A stretch of 64,000 nucleotides of DNA from NCBI GenBank assembly GCA_963766365.1, contig CAVXZK010000004.1, positions 62,001 to 126,000 of the forward strand, written 5' to 3'. Below the pieces are notes generated by a model. That model was given only the letters and a program-made list of their open reading frames with translations. It did not search any database and was not told the DNA's origin. The position numbers and the translations under genes are program-made. Source of the DNA: JALORV01 sp963766365 (lineage in GTDB: Bacteria > Pseudomonadota > Gammaproteobacteria > Burkholderiales > Burkholderiaceae_F). Positions 1 through 8,879 of the stretch are shown piece by piece. Position 1 is the stretch's first letter; each line of letters begins with the position of its first letter.

Positions 1-36
1 TTGGCGCCGTGGGCGGCGCGCCTCGACCGGAGCTGA
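1..36 (+). CDS. dsrM: C-terminal end of DsrM (partial, cut by window edge)
   Basis: An open frame runs from the first base to a TGA at 34-36 and encodes only eleven residues ending ARLDRS. It stops 3 bases before the dsrK start. In the A. vinosum dsr operon dsrM, the membrane cytochrome b subunit of the DsrMKJOP complex, lies directly upstream of dsrK, so this is most likely its tail. The assignment rests on position alone; the residues carry no recognisable motif. Confidence 0.55.
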   Translation: MAPWAARLDRS

Positions 37-39
37 ACG

Positions 40-1569
40 ATGGCGGCCGAAGTCAAGGCACCACCGCTGCGCGAATTCCCGTCGCCGCCGCCGATCCTCC
101 CGGGCGCGATGGAAGCGTCGCGGCCCTACGTGGCCAGCGACAAGATCCAGCAGGCGATCGGCTTTCCCGGCCAACTGACCGAAGGTTGGGAACAGCGCGC
201 GATCACGCACATGGGCGAGATGCTGGGCAAGTACCGCTCGCTCAAGGTCTTCCTCGATTCGTGCGTGCACTGCGGGGCCTGCTCGGACAAGTGCCATTAC
301 TACATTGGCACGCAGGACCCGAAGAACATGCCAGTGGCGCGCCAGGACCTGATGCGCAGTGTCTACCGCCGTTACTTCACGTTGCCCGGGAAGATCTTCC
401 CGAAGCTCGTTGGCGCGCGCGATCTCACCAAGGAAGTGCTCGACGACTGGTACACGTACTACAACCAGTGCTCGGAATGCCGGCGCTGCTCGGTGTTCTG
501 TCCGTACGGCATCGACACCGCCGAGGTGACGATGGCCGGGCGCGAGATTCTCGATGCGGTCGGCTACGGGCAGAAGTACAGCAACGAGATCATCGGCAAG
601 GTGCACCGGGTCGGCAACAACCTCGGCCTGCCCGGCCCGGCGCTGGCCGACACGCTGACCGGGCTCGAGGAGGACGTCAAGGAAGAGACCGGCGCCGACG
701 TCCGTTTCCCGCTCGACGAGAAGGGTGCCGAGGTGCTGCTGGTCACGCCATCCGCCGACTTCTTCGCCGAGCCCCATGTCGACAGCCTGATCGGCTATGC
801 CAAGGTGTTCCACGCTGCCGGGATCCGCTGGACGCTGTCGTCAAAGGCCTCCGAGGCGGGCAACTTTGGTCTGTTCATCGGCAACTACGAGCAGCTGCGG
901 GCAATCGCGCTGCGCATCCGCGAGGCGGCGCTGGAACTCGGCGTCAAGCGCATCATCGTAGGCGAGTGCGGCCATGCATGGCGCGTGGCCTACAGCTTCT
1001 GGAACACGCTGGTCGGCATCGGTGCCGGCGGCAAGGACCCGTTCGCGGTGCAGTTGCAGAGCCAGCTCGACTTGCGTTACCGCCAGCCGATGCACATCTG
1101 CGAGTTCACCTGGGACCTGATCCAGCGTGGCGCGCTGAAATTCGACAAGGATGCCAACGATCACCGCGTGGTCACGTTCCATGACTCGTGCAACGTGGCG
1201 CGCGCCTCGCGCATGGGCGATCACCCGGGCGGCCAGTTCGAGATCCCGCGCGCGATCATCCGTGCGGTGGCCAACAAATACGTCGAGATGGCGCCTGACA
1301 CCACGCGCGAGAAGACCTTCTGCTGCGGTGGCGGCGGCGGGCTCCTGACCGACGAACTGCTCGATCTGCGCGTCAAGGGCGCGCTGCCGCGTATGGAATC
1401 GCTGCGCGCGGTTGCCGACGAGAACGGTGTGAATTTCATGGCGACGATCTGCGCCATCTGCAAGGCGCAGTTCACCAAGGTACTGCCGTACTACGGCTTC
1501 AAGATGAACATGGTCGGTGGCGTGCACCAGCTCGTGAGCACCGCGATTCGCCTCGGCACGCCGCGCTGA
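40..1569 (+). CDS. dsrK: DsrK, HdrD-like iron-sulfur subunit of DsrMKJOP
   Basis: Cytoplasmic catalytic-type subunit of the membrane-bound DsrMKJOP complex, which is thought to exchange electrons between DsrC thiols and the quinone pool or periplasm. The 509-residue product has two ferredoxin-type cysteine clusters (C75, C78, C81, C85 and C144, C147, C150, C154). These precede an HdrD-like C-terminal half with CCG-type motifs (CGHAW near 315, CCGGGGG near 430, CAICK near 475) that bind the special cubane cluster. Length and motif order fit DsrK. It is preceded by the dsrM tail and followed after 22 bases by dsrL. The ATG at 40 is preferred because the preceding stop is only 3 bases upstream, giving a translationally close operon. 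Confidence 0.95.
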   Translation: MAAEVKAPPLREFPSPPPILPGAMEASRPYVASDKIQQAIGFPGQLTEGWEQRAITHMGEMLGKYRSLKVFLDSCVHCGACSDKCHYYIGTQDPKNMPVARQDLMRSVYRRYFTLPGKIFPKLVGARDLTKEVLDDWYTYYNQCSECRRCSVFCPYGIDTAEVTMAGREILDAVGYGQKYSNEIIGKVHRVGNNLGLPGPALADTLTGLEEDVKEETGADVRFPLDEKGAEVLLVTPSADFFAEPHVDSLIGYAKVFHAAGIRWTLSSKASEAGNFGLFIGNYEQLRAIALRIREAALELGVKRIIVGECGHAWRVAYSFWNTLVGIGAGGKDPFAVQLQSQLDLRYRQPMHICEFTWDLIQRGALKFDKDANDHRVVTFHDSCNVARASRMGDHPGGQFEIPRAIIRAVANKYVEMAPDTTREKTFCCGGGGGLLTDELLDLRVKGALPRMESLRAVADENGVNFMATICAICKAQFTKVLPYYGFKMNMVGGVHQLVSTAIRLGTPR

Positions 1570-1591
1570 AACCCAATGCATTGGAGGCACG

Positions 1592-3562
1592 ATGTCGACA
1601 ACCGCTGATACCACCGAGACTCCGCTGACCTTCCGCCGCTACAAGGATGGCGACTACGAGTGGAAGGATCTGCACCAGAAGATCTTCAACGCCGATCACT
1701 CGCACAAGTGTCCGACCTACATCCAGTCGACACCGCCGTGTCAGGGCAGCTGCCCGTCTGGTGAAGACATCCGCGGCTACCTGAACATCGTGCGCGGCAT
1801 GGAAAAGCCGCCGGTGGGCAAGGATGGCAAGCCTTTGATGTCGTGGCAGGAATATGCCTGGCGGCGCCTGACCGAGGCCAATCCGTTCCCGTCGATCATG
1901 GGGCGCGTCTGCCCGGCGCCGTGCGAGACCGGCTGCAACCGCAACGAGGTCGAGGATCACGTCGGCATCAACTCGGTCGAGCACTATCTCGGCGAGTGGG
2001 CGATCCAGAACAAGCTGGGCTTCACGGCGCCCGAGCAGCGCTCCGGGAAGAAAGTCGCGGTGATCGGCGGCGGGCCGGCCGGACTGTCGTGTGGCTATCA
2101 GCTCGCGCTGAAGGGCCATGAAGTCACGATCTTCGACGAGCGTGAGTACCTTGGCGGGATGATGCGCTACGGCATCCCCGGCTTTCGCACGCCGCGGGAA
2201 GTGCTCGACGCCGAGATCCAGCGCATCCTCGATCTCGGGGTCAAGGCACGACTGAAGTGCCGCGTGGGCACCGACGTGACGCTCGAGCAGTTGCGCAAGG
2301 ACTTCGACGCGATCTTCCTCGGCATGGGGGCGCAGGCGGGCCGCGCGCTGCCGATCGCCGATTCCGAGGCGTCGAACGTAGTCACCGCCACCTCGTTCCT
2401 GCGGGCGTTCAACGACGGGCGGCTGCGCCATGTCGGCAAGCGCGTGGTGGTTGTCGGCGGGGGCGACACGTCGATCGACGTCGCGACCGTGGCCCGGCGC
2501 CTCGGCCACATCGAACACGCCAAGCCGACCGACTTCGAAGGCGCGATTGCCGGGCACATGGCGCACGACGTCGCTGAGATCTCCGTCAAGCAGGGCGCGG
2601 AGGTCACGCTGACGACTGTGTTCGCCGTCGACCGCATGCAGGCCAACAAGCACGAGGTCGAGCAGGCGCAGGCCGAAGGCATCGACATCCAGGGCAGCCT
2701 GGCTCCGGTGGGCATCGTGCGCGGTCCCGACGGCCGCGCCACGGCGCTGCGCCTGGCCGAATGTGAGGCCAAGATGGTCGGGCCGCGGCTCGAGATCAAG
2801 GTCAAGGAAGGCACCGAACGCGACATTCCGGCCGACCTGATCGTCTCCGCGATCGGGCAGGCCGTCGACTTCACCGGACTCGAAGAGTTCAACAATGGCA
2901 AGGGCGCGGTCGGGGCGGACCGTAACTACCAGGTCAGCGGCAAGCCGGGCGTTTTCGCCGGCGGCGACGTACTGCGGCCGCACCTGCTGACCACGGCCAT
3001 CGGTCACGGCGCGATTGCGGCCGAGGGCATCGACCGTTTCCTCGCCGACGAAGAACTGGAAAAGCGTCCGAAGATCGACGTCCATCAGTTCGACCTGATG
3101 CGCAAGTACGTCGAGAAGGGTGTCACGCTGCCGGATGTCAAGGAGCCGCTGCGCGGCACCGACAGCACGCCCGGCGCGGTTCACAATTTCGATAACCGCT
3201 CCGACCGCTACGTGATCCCGCACGGCGCCCTGTTCCTCGGGCATTTTGGATTCGCGTCGCGCAACCGACGCAGGTTTGTCACGCTGTCCAGGGAAACCGC
3301 GCTCGGTAACTTCGAGGAGCGGCTCGATGTCCTGGACGAGCAGCAGGCGGTGGCGGAAGCGAAGCGCTGCATGAGCTGCGGCCTGTGCTTCGAGTGCGAC
3401 AACTGTGTCGTCTACTGCCCGCAGCTGGCGGTGAAGAAGGTGCCAAAGAAGGAAGCCACGACGGGCCGTTACGTCTTTACCGACTACGACCGCTGTGTCG
3501 GCTGCCACATCTGCGCTGACGTGTGCCCGACCGGTTACATCCAGATGGGCCTCGGGGAGTAG
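1592..3562 (+). CDS. dsrL: DsrL, iron-sulfur flavoprotein NAD(P)H:acceptor oxidoreductase
   Basis: Redox partner of DsrAB; in sulfur oxidisers it takes electrons from sulfite formation to NAD(P)+. The 656-residue protein has an N-terminal GltD-like Fe-S region (C40, C50, C54, then VCPAPCETGC near 108-118). A FAD-binding GGGPAG motif follows near 157, then an NAD(P)-binding GGGDTS motif near 290. The C-terminus carries two ferredoxin clusters (CMSCGLCFECDNC near 593 and CVGCHICADVCP near 634). The extra C-terminal ferredoxin module separates DsrL from plain glutamate synthase small subunits. An SD-like GGAGG lies 5-10 bases before the ATG. Position between dsrK and dsrJ matches the oxidative-type operon. 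Whether it is DsrL-1 or DsrL-2 needs a tree. Confidence 0.95.
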   Translation: MSTTADTTETPLTFRRYKDGDYEWKDLHQKIFNADHSHKCPTYIQSTPPCQGSCPSGEDIRGYLNIVRGMEKPPVGKDGKPLMSWQEYAWRRLTEANPFPSIMGRVCPAPCETGCNRNEVEDHVGINSVEHYLGEWAIQNKLGFTAPEQRSGKKVAVIGGGPAGLSCGYQLALKGHEVTIFDEREYLGGMMRYGIPGFRTPREVLDAEIQRILDLGVKARLKCRVGTDVTLEQLRKDFDAIFLGMGAQAGRALPIADSEASNVVTATSFLRAFNDGRLRHVGKRVVVVGGGDTSIDVATVARRLGHIEHAKPTDFEGAIAGHMAHDVAEISVKQGAEVTLTTVFAVDRMQANKHEVEQAQAEGIDIQGSLAPVGIVRGPDGRATALRLAECEAKMVGPRLEIKVKEGTERDIPADLIVSAIGQAVDFTGLEEFNNGKGAVGADRNYQVSGKPGVFAGGDVLRPHLLTTAIGHGAIAAEGIDRFLADEELEKRPKIDVHQFDLMRKYVEKGVTLPDVKEPLRGTDSTPGAVHNFDNRSDRYVIPHGALFLGHFGFASRNRRRFVTLSRETALGNFEERLDVLDEQQAVAEAKRCMSCGLCFECDNCVVYCPQLAVKKVPKKEATTGRYVFTDYDRCVGCHICADVCPTGYIQMGLGE

Positions 3563-3569
3563 CGGGTCG

Positions 3570-3989
3570 ATGGCGTGCGGCGCGTCCCATCGGCGTGCGG
3601 CGGCGCTTGCCGCCGGCATGGCCGTTGTTCTGCTTGCGCTCGCCGCACCGTCCATCGCGCGTGCTGAAGGCTCGCGGGTACCGCTGCCGAGCATCACCGT
3701 GGATCGCACTACGAAATGCGTGGCACCGCCCGACGTCATGCGCCGGACGCACATGGAGATGCTGAAGCACCGGCGAGACAAGACCGTGCACCAGGGAGTC
3801 CGTGGCGGCGACGAGAGCCTGAACCGATGCCTGTCCTGCCATGCCGACAAGACGACCGGCGCCGCGGTCGGTGCACCCGATGCCTTCTGTCAGTCCTGTC
3901 ACGACTACGCCGGCGTCAAGCTCGACTGCTTCGAATGCCATCAGGGGCGTCCCGGTCCGCAGGCGAAGCTGCGCGAGGGGCGGCCGTGA
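3570..3989 (+). CDS. dsrJ: DsrJ, periplasmic triheme cytochrome c
   Basis: Periplasmic subunit of DsrMKJOP. The 139-residue product has an N-terminal hydrophobic export segment (about residues 12-31) and three CXXCH haem motifs (C87-H91, C107-H111, C120-H124). A further cysteine at 50 is in the position expected for the unusual His/Cys-ligated haem of this family. I chose the ATG at 3570, 7 bases after the dsrL stop, over an upstream ATG at 3495 that would overlap dsrL by 68 bases and add no signal-peptide character. The stop overlaps the dsrO GTG. Confidence 0.93.
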   Translation: MACGASHRRAAALAAGMAVVLLALAAPSIARAEGSRVPLPSITVDRTTKCVAPPDVMRRTHMEMLKHRRDKTVHQGVRGGDESLNRCLSCHADKTTGAAVGAPDAFCQSCHDYAGVKLDCFECHQGRPGPQAKLREGRP

Positions 3990-4723
3990 GTGAGCGCGAC
4001 GTTCCGGTCACGCGCCGCGCGCTGCTCGCCGGGGCTGCGGCGGCGCTTGCCGGTGTGACACTCGCGCCCGGCATCCGCCTCGTTGAAGTTGCGCAGGCGG
4101 CTGCGGAGCCCGGCAAGCCGGTGACCTCGAAAGTACGCTGGGGCCTGCTGATCGACGCCGGACGCTGCACTGAAGGCTGCAACGAGTGCGTGCTCGCGTG
4201 CAACAGGGAAAACGGGCTCGAAGGCGGCGCCCGCCCGACCGATCCGCAGTGGATCCGCATTGTGGAGTTGAAGGATCGACGCACCGGCCGCAAGGCCAGT
4301 GCGCCTGTGATGTGCCAGCACTGCGCCAGTCCGCCGTGTGTCGATGTCTGTCCCACCGGGGCCAGCTTCAAGCGCGCCGACGGCATCGTGCTGGTCGACC
4401 GCCATACCTGCATCGGCTGCCGCTATTGCATGATGGCCTGCCCGTACAAGGCGCGCAGCTTCGTGCACGAGCCGCTGACGGCGCAGAAGCCCGAGGTGCC
4501 GCGCGGCAAGGGCTGCGTCGAGTCGTGCACCCTGTGCGTGCACAAGATCGATCGCGGTGATGGCACGACGGCGTGCGCCGAGGCCTGTCCCACGCAAGCG
4601 ATCCTGTTCGGCGACCTGAACGATCCAGGGTCCGCGATCGCGCGTCGCGTCGCCGAGGTCCGGACGACACAGCTGCGCGCCGATCTCGGGCTGGACACCG
4701 GCGTGCGCTACACGGGGCTGTGA
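3986..4723 (+). CDS. dsrO: DsrO, periplasmic [4Fe-4S] ferredoxin-like subunit
   Basis: Electron-transfer subunit of DsrMKJOP facing the periplasm. The 245-residue protein begins with a Tat signal (RRALL near residue 10, hydrophobic to about 30, AQAAA cleavage region). It carries four cysteine clusters of the DmsB/HybA type: CTEGCNECVLAC, CQHCASPPCVDVCP, CIGCRYCMMACP, and CTLC with CAEACP. The start is inferred as GTG 3986, inside a GTGA overlap with the dsrJ stop; no ATG gives an intact Tat signal. The stop overlaps the dsrP ATG (TGATG), so dsrJ-O-P are translationally coupled. Confidence 0.93.
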   Translation: MSERDVPVTRRALLAGAAAALAGVTLAPGIRLVEVAQAAAEPGKPVTSKVRWGLLIDAGRCTEGCNECVLACNRENGLEGGARPTDPQWIRIVELKDRRTGRKASAPVMCQHCASPPCVDVCPTGASFKRADGIVLVDRHTCIGCRYCMMACPYKARSFVHEPLTAQKPEVPRGKGCVESCTLCVHKIDRGDGTTACAEACPTQAILFGDLNDPGSAIARRVAEVRTTQLRADLGLDTGVRYTGL

Positions 4724-5901
4724 TGTCGGACACCACGCTCCCCGTCGACCACCGCGAGCGCCGCTTCTGGCTGCTTGCCGCCGCCGGACTGGCGGTGCTC
4801 GCAGTCGGACTCGGTGCCGCCTACTACATGGAACATCACGGTCACGTGGTGACCGGCATGTCCAACGAGATCGTGTGGGGCACGCCGCACGTCTTTGCGA
4901 TCTTCCTGATCGTCGCTGCCTCGGGCGTACTCAACGTGGCTTCGATGGCGAGCGTGTTCGGACAGGCCCACTACAAGCCGTGGTCGCGCCTGTCGGGCGT
5001 GCTGAGCCTGGCAATGCTGGCGGGCGGGCTGATGGTGCTGATGCTCGACCTCGGCCGGCCCGAGCGCATGGTGGTCGCCGCCACGCATTACAACCTGACG
5101 TCGGTGTTCGCGTGGAACGTGCTGCTGTATTCGGGCATGTTCGCGGCGGTGTTCGTCTACCTGTGGATGCAGCTCGAGAAGCGGATGAATCGCTACGCCA
5201 CGGCGGCCGGAGTAGCGGTGCTGATCTGGCGCTTCGTGCTGACGACCGGTACCGGCATGATCTTCGCCTTCCTGGTGGCGCGGCAGGCCTACGCCTCGGC
5301 GGTGCTGCCGCCGCTGTTCATCGTGATGTCGCTGGGCTGGGGCATGGCGGTGTTCATTCTGGTGCGGGCGTCCGTCGGCGGCGCTGCCGACGCCGAGCTG
5401 CTGCGGCGCATGCGCAACCTGCTTGGGCTGCTGGTGGCACTGGTGCTGTACTTCATGGCGGTCTACCACCTAACCAACCTGTACTTCGCGAAGCAGGCGG
5501 CGTTCGAGCGCTTCATCCTGTTCGACGGCGGCGTCTACCCGTGGCTCTTCTGGATCGGTTACGTGCTGCTCGGCAGCGTGGTGCCGCTGGTACTCGTGTC
5601 GCGGCCGACGGGCAACGCGCGCACGCTGCGGGTCGCGGCCGTGCTGACGATCGTCGGCGCGTTTTCGGCCCTGTACGTGTTCATCATCGGCGGGCAGGCC
5701 TTCCCGCTGGAGATCTTCCCCGGTTACGAGGTGACGAGCAGCTTCCGCGATGGCGCGATCGCTACCTACGCGCCGAGCCTGCCCGAGGTGCTGCTGGGCC
5801 TGGGAGGCGTGGCTGCCGCCTTCCTGATCGCGGTGATCGGGATACAGTTGTTCGACATCGTGCCGGACCGAGCGGCCGCGGCCGTCGGCGGTAGCGACTA
5901 G
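4723..5901 (+). CDS. dsrP: DsrP, NrfD-family integral membrane subunit
   Basis: Quinone-interacting membrane subunit of DsrMKJOP. The 392-residue protein is almost entirely hydrophobic, with about ten predicted transmembrane segments. It shows the NrfD/PsrC pattern, with a charged LDLGRPERM loop near residue 105 after the third helix. Its ATG shares one base with the dsrO stop. Length and position between dsrO and dsrN match DsrP. No haem motifs are present, as expected for the family. Confidence 0.93.
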   Translation: MSDTTLPVDHRERRFWLLAAAGLAVLAVGLGAAYYMEHHGHVVTGMSNEIVWGTPHVFAIFLIVAASGVLNVASMASVFGQAHYKPWSRLSGVLSLAMLAGGLMVLMLDLGRPERMVVAATHYNLTSVFAWNVLLYSGMFAAVFVYLWMQLEKRMNRYATAAGVAVLIWRFVLTTGTGMIFAFLVARQAYASAVLPPLFIVMSLGWGMAVFILVRASVGGAADAELLRRMRNLLGLLVALVLYFMAVYHLTNLYFAKQAAFERFILFDGGVYPWLFWIGYVLLGSVVPLVLVSRPTGNARTLRVAAVLTIVGAFSALYVFIIGGQAFPLEIFPGYEVTSSFRDGAIATYAPSLPEVLLGLGGVAAAFLIAVIGIQLFDIVPDRAAAAVGGSD

Positions 5902-5912
5902 CCGCCGGCCGC

Positions 5913-7328
5913 ATGTATCGGCTGTACGTTTCCGCCGCTCACAAGTCGTCGGGCAAGACGACTGTAGCGATCGGACTCGCCGCGGCGCTGCGCGCGCGCG
6001 GCATGACCGTCCAGCCCTTCAAGAAGGGCCCCGACTACATCGATCCGCTGTGGCTGGGCGCTGCCGCCGGCCGCAGCTGCTACAACCTCGACCCGTACCT
6101 GTCGTCGATGGCTGAGATCGAGGCGTCGTTCCGCAGTGTTTGCGCCGGCGCCGACGTGGCTCTGGTCGAGGGCAACAAGGGCCTGCATGACGGGCTGGCG
6201 CTCGATGGCAGCAACAGCAATGCGGCGCTGGCGGTGGCGCTCGACATTCCGGTGCTGCTGGTGCTGGATACGCGCGGCATGACGCGCGGCGTCGCACCGC
6301 TCGTCCTCGGCTTCCAGGCGTTCGACCGGTCGGTCCGCATCGCCGGCGTGATCCTGAACCGCGTCGGCGGCGCGCGCCACGAATCGAAGCTGCGCGCTGC
6401 GCTCGAGCACTACACCGACGTTCCGGTGTTCGGTGCGCTGCACGAGGATCGATCGCTCAGCATCGAGGAGAGACACCTTGGACTGCGGCCGGCGACGGAA
6501 TCAGTCCAGGCCGGCGAACACATCCGGCACCTGTCGGACGCTGTTGCCTCCGCCGTCGACCTGGACGCGCTTCTCGCCGCCTGCGGTACGCCGGGCACCG
6601 CTCCGCAGCCTGCACACAAAGTAGCGACCTCAGGCAGCGAGGCTTCCCTGACCATCGGCATCGCACGCGACCGCGCCTTCGGCTTCTATTACGCTGATGA
6701 CCTGGACGCACTGCAACGCGCTGGCGGAAAGTTGGTCTTCTTCGATGCGTTGTCCGATGCTCGGCTGCCCGAGGTCGACGCGCTCTACCTCGGCGGCGGC
6801 TTTCCTGAGGTGCTGGCGGCTGAACTGTCCGCTAACCGGTCAATGCTCGCGTCGATCCGCGCCGCGGTGCAGGGCGGGCTACCGACCTACGCGGAATGCG
6901 GCGGGCTGATGCTGCTTTCGCGTGCGATCGTCTGGAACAAGGTGTCGTACCCGATGGCCGGTGTGATCCCGGGCGATGTCGAGATGTGCGAGCGCCCGGT
7001 CGGGCGCGGCTATGTCCACCTCGACGAGACAGCCGACATGCCGTGGCCGCGGCGTGCGGAGTCCACCGTCCGGGCGCACGAGTTTCATCACTCGAAGCTG
7101 GTCAACGTCGACCCGGGGCTGCGCTACGCGTACCGGGTCCGGCGCGGACACGGGGTCGACGGCGAGCGCGACGGCATCGTCATCCACAATACATTGGCGT
7201 CGTATGCGCACCTGCGCGGCACCGGCGGCAATGGCTGGCCAGCTCGCTTCGTCGACTTTGCGCGGACCGCCGCGGCGGGGGCGCGGAGCGCGTCCCACGC
7301 ATTGATCGCAGGAGGCAGGTCCGGATGA
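5913..7328 (+). CDS. dsrN: DsrN, CbiA/CobB-like (siro)haem amidase
   Basis: Glutamine-dependent amidase of the cobyrinic acid a,c-diamide synthase family. In dsr operons it is believed to amidate sirohaem for DsrAB. The 471-residue protein has an N-terminal P-loop-type motif (SSGKTTVAIGLA near 10), the KKGPDYID motif near 38, and VEGNKGLHDG near 92. The C-terminal class-I glutamine amidotransferase-like domain has the nucleophile in YAECGGLMLL near 330. It starts 11 bases after dsrP without a clear SD and overlaps dsrR by 4 bases (ATGA). Confidence 0.92.
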   Translation: MYRLYVSAAHKSSGKTTVAIGLAAALRARGMTVQPFKKGPDYIDPLWLGAAAGRSCYNLDPYLSSMAEIEASFRSVCAGADVALVEGNKGLHDGLALDGSNSNAALAVALDIPVLLVLDTRGMTRGVAPLVLGFQAFDRSVRIAGVILNRVGGARHESKLRAALEHYTDVPVFGALHEDRSLSIEERHLGLRPATESVQAGEHIRHLSDAVASAVDLDALLAACGTPGTAPQPAHKVATSGSEASLTIGIARDRAFGFYYADDLDALQRAGGKLVFFDALSDARLPEVDALYLGGGFPEVLAAELSANRSMLASIRAAVQGGLPTYAECGGLMLLSRAIVWNKVSYPMAGVIPGDVEMCERPVGRGYVHLDETADMPWPRRAESTVRAHEFHHSKLVNVDPGLRYAYRVRRGHGVDGERDGIVIHNTLASYAHLRGTGGNGWPARFVDFARTAAAGARSASHALIAGGRSG

Positions 7329-7639
7329 TCGAAATCACGTCGACGGCAGCGGAGCGCATCAAGGCCGCCCTGCGCGAGGCATCGGGGGAGGGACTGTCGC
7401 TGCGCGTGGCAGCGCGCCGCGACCCGCAGGGGCAGATCGAATACGGCATGGGATTCGACGAACGTCGTGACCAGGACGAGGAGGTCGTCACTGACGCTGG
7501 AATCACGTTGCTGGTGTCACCGCCATCGCTCGATATGCTGAGCGACGCGGTGATCGACTTCGTCGAACTCGAACCGGGCGATCATCGGTTCGTCTTCTAT
7601 CGGCGCGGGGATGTTCCGTCGGACCCCGGCGAAAGCTGA
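7325..7639 (+). CDS. dsrR: DsrR, A-type scaffold homologue lacking the cluster cysteines
   Basis: Small IscA-fold protein of dsr operons, implicated in post-transcriptional control or assembly of Dsr proteins rather than Fe-S transfer. The 104-residue product has the IscA/ErpA pattern (ITSTAAERIK at the start and an LLVSPPS core) but contains no cysteine at all. It therefore cannot bind a cluster the way IscA does, which is the known signature of DsrR. Its ATG overlaps the dsrN stop (ATGA). Confidence 0.9.
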   Translation: MIEITSTAAERIKAALREASGEGLSLRVAARRDPQGQIEYGMGFDERRDQDEEVVTDAGITLLVSPPSLDMLSDAVIDFVELEPGDHRFVFYRRGDVPSDPGES

Positions 7640-7694
7640 AGGGCACGGCGCCGGAAATCGGCACTTAATAACGACAAGACAGGGGAGGCAGGTG

Positions 7695-8810
7695 ATGGAG
7701 GCGGGAATGAATCCGGCAACGATCGTCGTGCTCGGGGGTTTTTTATTGGCGCTCGTGTTCGGCTTCGTCGCCAACCGGGCGAACTTCTGCACCATGGGCG
7801 CGATCTCGGATGTGTACAACATGGGCCACTGGGGGCGCATGCGCATGTGGCTGCTGGCCATCGCGGTCGCCATCATCGGCGCCAGCCTGCTGCACGGCTT
7901 CGGCCTGGTCGATCTCGGCAAGTCCATTTACCCGCGGCCGCGGCTGGCGTGGCTGTCGACGATCGTCGGAGGCCTGCTGTTCGGCGTCGGCATGACGCTG
8001 GCCGGGGGCTGTGCCAACAAGAACCTGCTGCGGATCGGCAACGGCAGCGTGCGCTCGATCGTCGTCTTCGTCTTCCTCGGCGTGGCCGCCTACATGACGA
8101 TCAAGGGCCTGTTCGGCCAGTGGCGCGTCGCCTATCTCGACCGCTTCGCCCTCGATCTCGCGGCCTACGGCCTGCAAGGGCAGGATCTACCGACGCTCCT
8201 TGCCAAGGCCACGGGGATGTCCGCCACGGCGGCGCTGGGCGCCGTGGCGGCGGTGATTGCGGGCGCACTGCTGCTGTTCGTATTCATGGATGCGCGCTTT
8301 CGCGCCAATCTGACGCAGGTTGTGGCCGGTGTGATCATCGGCCTGGTCGTCACCGGCGGGTGGTACGTCAGCGGCCATCTCGGCTATGTCGAGAGCCAGG
8401 AACTGGAAATGGTGTTCGTCGCCACCAATACGCGGGCGGCGGAATCGCTGAGTTTCGTGGCGCCGATCGCCTACACGATGGAACTGCTGATGCTGTGGAC
8501 CGATGCGTCGCTGCGGGTCACGTTCGGGATTGCCTCGGCACTCGGCGTGATCGTCGGCTCGATGGCCTGGGCCCTCGCAAGCAAGCAGTTTCGCCTCGAA
8601 GGCTTCGTCTCCAGTGCCGACACGCGCGACCACATCGTCGGCGCCGTCCTGATGGGATTCGGTGGCGTCACCGCGCTGGGCTGCACGATCGGGCAGGGCA
8701 TCACCGGCGTGTCGACGCTCGCTGTCGGCTCGCTGCTGGCCATCGCCTCGATCGTCGCGGGATCGGTGGCGACGATGAAGTACATGCTCTGGCGCGAAGA
8801 ACGCGGCTGA
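7695..8810 (+). CDS. YeeE/YedE-family sulfur-compound membrane transporter
   Basis: Integral membrane protein of the YeeE/YedE (TsuA-like) family, known for import of thiosulfate or related sulfur species. The 371-residue product has about nine to ten hydrophobic segments. It carries the conserved cysteine motifs of the family: NFCTMG near 29, GGCANKNLLRIG near 108, and ALGCTIGQGITG near 331, which line the proposed sulfur relay. A GGGGAGG SD lies about 7 bases before ATG 7695; a second ATG at 7707 is possible. It sits 55 bases after dsrR on the same strand, so it probably moves sulfur for the Dsr pathway. Substrate is inferred from family and context. Confidence 0.87.
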   Translation: MEAGMNPATIVVLGGFLLALVFGFVANRANFCTMGAISDVYNMGHWGRMRMWLLAIAVAIIGASLLHGFGLVDLGKSIYPRPRLAWLSTIVGGLLFGVGMTLAGGCANKNLLRIGNGSVRSIVVFVFLGVAAYMTIKGLFGQWRVAYLDRFALDLAAYGLQGQDLPTLLAKATGMSATAALGAVAAVIAGALLLFVFMDARFRANLTQVVAGVIIGLVVTGGWYVSGHLGYVESQELEMVFVATNTRAAESLSFVAPIAYTMELLMLWTDASLRVTFGIASALGVIVGSMAWALASKQFRLEGFVSSADTRDHIVGAVLMGFGGVTALGCTIGQGITGVSTLAVGSLLAIASIVAGSVATMKYMLWREERG

Positions 8811-8879
8811 AGCTGACCCGGAGCGACAAGTCCAGACTCCGCGCGCGCCCGCGGGGCTGCCCTGGATTCACGGTGAGCG

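Noticed and set aside
1499..3850. Very long open frame on the minus strand across dsrL
   Set aside because: High GC content makes antisense frames open. The translation is Arg/Ala/Asp-rich without any family signature, while the plus strand encodes a complete DsrL.
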